Source of the DNA: Candidatus Calescibacterium sp.
Lineage (GTDB): Bacteria; Calescibacteriota; Calescibacteriia; Calescibacteriales; Calescibacteriaceae
NCBI GenBank assembly: GCA_025060505.1
Contig: JANXBU010000006.1
Span: forward strand, 60,071 to 124,070
Direction of reading: 5' to 3'
DNA: 64,000 bases
Part shown: piece by piece, positions 62,073 through 64,000 of the stretch
Numbering within the stretch: the first letter of the stretch is position 1
Layout: each line of letters starts with the position of its first letter
Translations under genes and position numbers: made by a program
Notes under the pieces: model-generated
The model's database searches: none
Told to the model about the DNA's origin: nothing
What the model saw: only the letters and a program-made list of their open reading frames with translations

Positions 62073-63759
62073 ATTTGATGTCAAGAGATATTATCCAGAT
62101 CAAAGGAGTAACAGAATAAAAGGTGGTGTTGAAAGAGCTCCGCACAGAGCCTTCTTGCGAGCTGTGGGAATGAAAGATGAAGATTTTGAAAAGCCTATTA
62201 TAGCAATAGCGTCTCCGGCTGGTGAGATAACGCCGTGTAACCTGAATCTCAATTTACAAACTGCATACATAAAAGAGGAGATAAAAAGGCAGGGGAGAGC
62301 TTTTCCGATAGAGTTTTCTGTAATATCTGTTAGCGACGGTATTGCGATGGGACACGAGGGTATGAGATATTCTCTAGTTTCTCGGGAGTTGATTGCGGAC
62401 TCAATAGAGACTGTTCTGAATGCACATTTTTATGATGCTTTTGTTGGACTTGGTGGTTGTGATAAAACAATCCCCGGAGCTCTTATGGCTATTTTGAGAG
62501 TAAATATACCTTCTATATTTCTATATGGTGGAACAATTATGCCCGGGGAGTACAACGGCAGAGCTATAACAATACAAGATGTTTATGAGGCTGTTGGACA
62601 GTATCAGGCTGATAAGATATCTGAGGAAGAACTTTACCAAATAGAATTCAGAGCATGTCCGGGAGCTGGGGCTTGTGGAGGACAGTACACCGCAAATACA
62701 ATGGCTTGCGTGGCGGAAGCTCTTGGAATTTCTTTACCGGGGTCGGCATCCTATCCAGCAGTTGATCCGGAAAGAAAATATGTTTGCTATGATGTCGCGA
62801 GACAGATTGTTGAAACCTACCAGAAAGGAATAAAACCAAGAGATATTGTGACAAAAAAAGCAATTGAAAATGCAATAGCTGTTGTTGCAGCAACAGGAGG
62901 CTCTACGAACGCCGTTTTACATCTTCTTGCAATCGCGCGGGAAGCTGGTGTTGAACTTACACTTGATGATTTTTCAAGAATAAGTAAAAGAGTACCTCTC
63001 ATAGCAGACCTGAAACCCGGTGGAAGGTTTGTTATGTATGATCTTCACAAAGCCGGTGGAGTTCCAAACATAATGAAAATTCTGCTTTCAGAAGGTTTAA
63101 TACACGGTGATGCACTGACAGTAACCGGAAAAACTGTGGAGGAAAACCTGAAAGATACACCTATAATCTACTCAGATGTTGTAAGAAGGGTATCAGATCC
63201 TCTCAAAAAAGATGGTGGTATAGTAATTCTCAGAGGAACGCTTGCACCAGATGGGGCTGTTATGAAGATATCTGGTATAATGGCGAAGAAAAAACATATT
63301 GGGCCAGCGAAGGTTTTTGAAAGCGAACAAGAATGTTTTGTAGCGGTTCAGCAGAGAAAAATAAAACCGGGAGATGTTGTAATTATAAGAAACGAAGGAC
63401 CAAAAGGTGCTCCTGGAATGCCAGAGATGTTACAGGTCACTGCTGCTCTCGTTGGTCAGGGACTCATAGAAGACATAGCTCTTGTGACAGATGGAAGGTT
63501 CTCCGGTGCTACTCGGGGAATGATGATAGGACACGTCTCTCCTGAAGCATACGATAAGGGTCCAATAGCCGCAGTTAAAGATGGGGATCCGATACTAATA
63601 GACATAGAAAGAGAAGTTCTCAACATTGAGATTCCAGAGGATGAGATTAAAAGAAGAATAATGAAGCTCCCAGAGCCAAAACCAAAATTTACATCCGGTA
63701 TTCTTGGAAAGTATATAAAAATGGTTCAATCAGCATCAAAAGGAGCTATTACACAGTAA
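62065..63759 (+). CDS. ilvD: Dihydroxy-acid dehydratase
   Basis: 564 residues. Fe-S ligand cysteines are in [22 protein letters not shown] and [17 protein letters not shown], all present. [24 protein letters not shown] and [21 protein letters not shown] complete the family picture. Final step of branched-chain keto-acid synthesis (valine, isoleucine and, via LeuCD, leucine). Stands away from other ilv genes. TACATT stands 8 nt before the ATG. Confidence 0.96.
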   Translation: MGKFDVKRYYPDQRSNRIKGGVERAPHRAFLRAVGMKDEDFEKPIIAIASPAGEITPCNLNLNLQTAYIKEEIKRQGRAFPIEFSVISVSDGIAMGHEGMRYSLVSRELIADSIETVLNAHFYDAFVGLGGCDKTIPGALMAILRVNIPSIFLYGGTIMPGEYNGRAITIQDVYEAVGQYQADKISEEELYQIEFRACPGAGACGGQYTANTMACVAEALGISLPGSASYPAVDPERKYVCYDVARQIVETYQKGIKPRDIVTKKAIENAIAVVAATGGSTNAVLHLLAIAREAGVELTLDDFSRISKRVPLIADLKPGGRFVMYDLHKAGGVPNIMKILLSEGLIHGDALTVTGKTVEENLKDTPIIYSDVVRRVSDPLKKDGGIVILRGTLAPDGAVMKISGIMAKKKHIGPAKVFESEQECFVAVQQRKIKPGDVVIIRNEGPKGAPGMPEMLQVTAALVGQGLIEDIALVTDGRFSGATRGMMIGHVSPEAYDKGPIAAVKDGDPILIDIEREVLNIEIPEDEIKRRIMKLPEPKPKFTSGILGKYIKMVQSASKGAITQ

Positions 63760-63902
63760 ATCAAGAATTAAAAAGAATCAATTGTTTTATAATAGGAGGA
63801 GTTTGTATTCGCAGGATTTTTGTTTTCTCAATTTATCTCAAAACATAAAAGAAGTATTTTTAAAATTTGGGTAGATGCAAATATGATACGAAGGAGCTGA
63901 TA

Positions 63903-64000
63903 TTGGGAGCTGAAAGAGAGCTTCTGAAAATCTTTGGAATTGATGTTTCTGATATACAGATGCTGAACGTAGAGTTTCCATCTGTAAGAGAGAAAAGAGT
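63903..64000 (+). CDS. Start of a protein of unknown family (possibly PD-(D/E)XK/Rpn-type nuclease), cut by window edge
   Basis: AAGGAG at 63891-63896 stands 6 nt before TTG 63903. The frame then stays open to the edge: GAERELLKIFGIDVSDIQ and LNVEFPSVREKR. This recalls the first lines of thermophile Rpn/DUF4351-like nucleases (..EFPxVREKRxDxLA..), whose catalytic part would follow outside. TTG as start and the short visible length make this a weak call. In 63760-63890 no element was recognised, apart from GGAGGAG near 63797. Confidence 0.35.
   Translation, partial: MGAERELLKIFGIDVSDIQMLNVEFPSVREKR

Noticed and set aside
1..64000. CRISPR arrays, insertion sequences, prophage genes, rRNA or tRNA genes
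   Set aside because: None seen: no regular spaced repeats, no transposase, no terminal inverted repeats, and no rRNA or tRNA-like folds.

Overview
The window is AT-rich bacterial chromosome (roughly one third G+C by eye) coding for a Gram-negative, flagellated and probably thermophilic organism. LpxC and KdsB imply an outer membrane with LPS. Several proteins look like outer-membrane beta-barrels ending in an aromatic residue. A Wza-like exporter, a Wzz-like chain-length protein, TatC, GspF/PilC, flagellin, FlgB and FlhF are present. Proteins are rich in Lys, Glu and Ile. Genes that are normally clustered (secY, trpA, leuD, sufC, flagellar genes) stand alone or in pairs, as in Aquificota and some uncultured thermophilic phyla. 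The species cannot be fixed from the sequence alone.

Layout. 1-1066: a DNA methyltransferase/type IIG-like gene, cut by the window edge and split by a frame change at an A7 run. 1339-11259: a large BNR/PKD surface protein, two beta-barrel-type proteins, an MBL hydrolase, acyl-CoA synthetase, leuD and an M23 peptidase. 11436-18843: a DksA-like protein with a very charged tail, tatC-trpS, mltG, a possible structured RNA, nrnA-like, sppA and a second MBL gene that is frame-split. 19044-25821: secY, wzz-like, lpxC, lon and an SxtJ-like membrane protein. 25928-32374: trpA, a glycosyltransferase, a lipid kinase, kdsB and a Wza-like exporter. 32739-38949: flagellin-flgB, a VOC fusion, proS, an exported protein, and a cyclic-nucleotide-binding protein whose C-terminus resembles the FliG motor domain. 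39181-45408: a glycan region (two glycosyltransferases, polysaccharide deacetylase, sulfotransferase-like, methyltransferase) plus a lipoprotein. 45482-56118: AMMECR1, purQ, a kinase-like protein, aminotransferase, gspF, EamA transporter, sufC, dut, flhF, a lipoate-ligase-like gene, and a nicotinamidase with a long Lys-rich tail. 56192-64000: murG, a XerC/D-type recombinase, a GH113-like lipoprotein, a coiled-coil/TPR pair, ilvD and the start of a further gene.

Genes working together. Surface polysaccharide and LPS functions dominate (wzz, wza, lpxC, kdsB, glycosyltransferases, deacetylase, sulfotransferase, methyltransferase). Cell-wall genes (mltG, M23, murG) and motility genes (flagellin, flgB, flhF, FliG-like fusion) are scattered among them.

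The most notable non-coding signal is promoter architecture. Many first genes have a -10-like hexamer only 4-12 nt before the start codon and no Shine-Dalgarno sequence, suggesting leaderless or nearly leaderless mRNAs. The clearest case is flhF and its divergent neighbour, whose GTG starts lie 21 bp apart around overlapping TATAAT/TATACT elements. Other leads are the cNMP-FliG-like fusion, the A_AAA_AAC slip site, the nicotinamidase tail with an internal strong SD and mini-ORF, and the RNA candidate near 15.6 kb. All calls are by eye from sequence; no searches were run.
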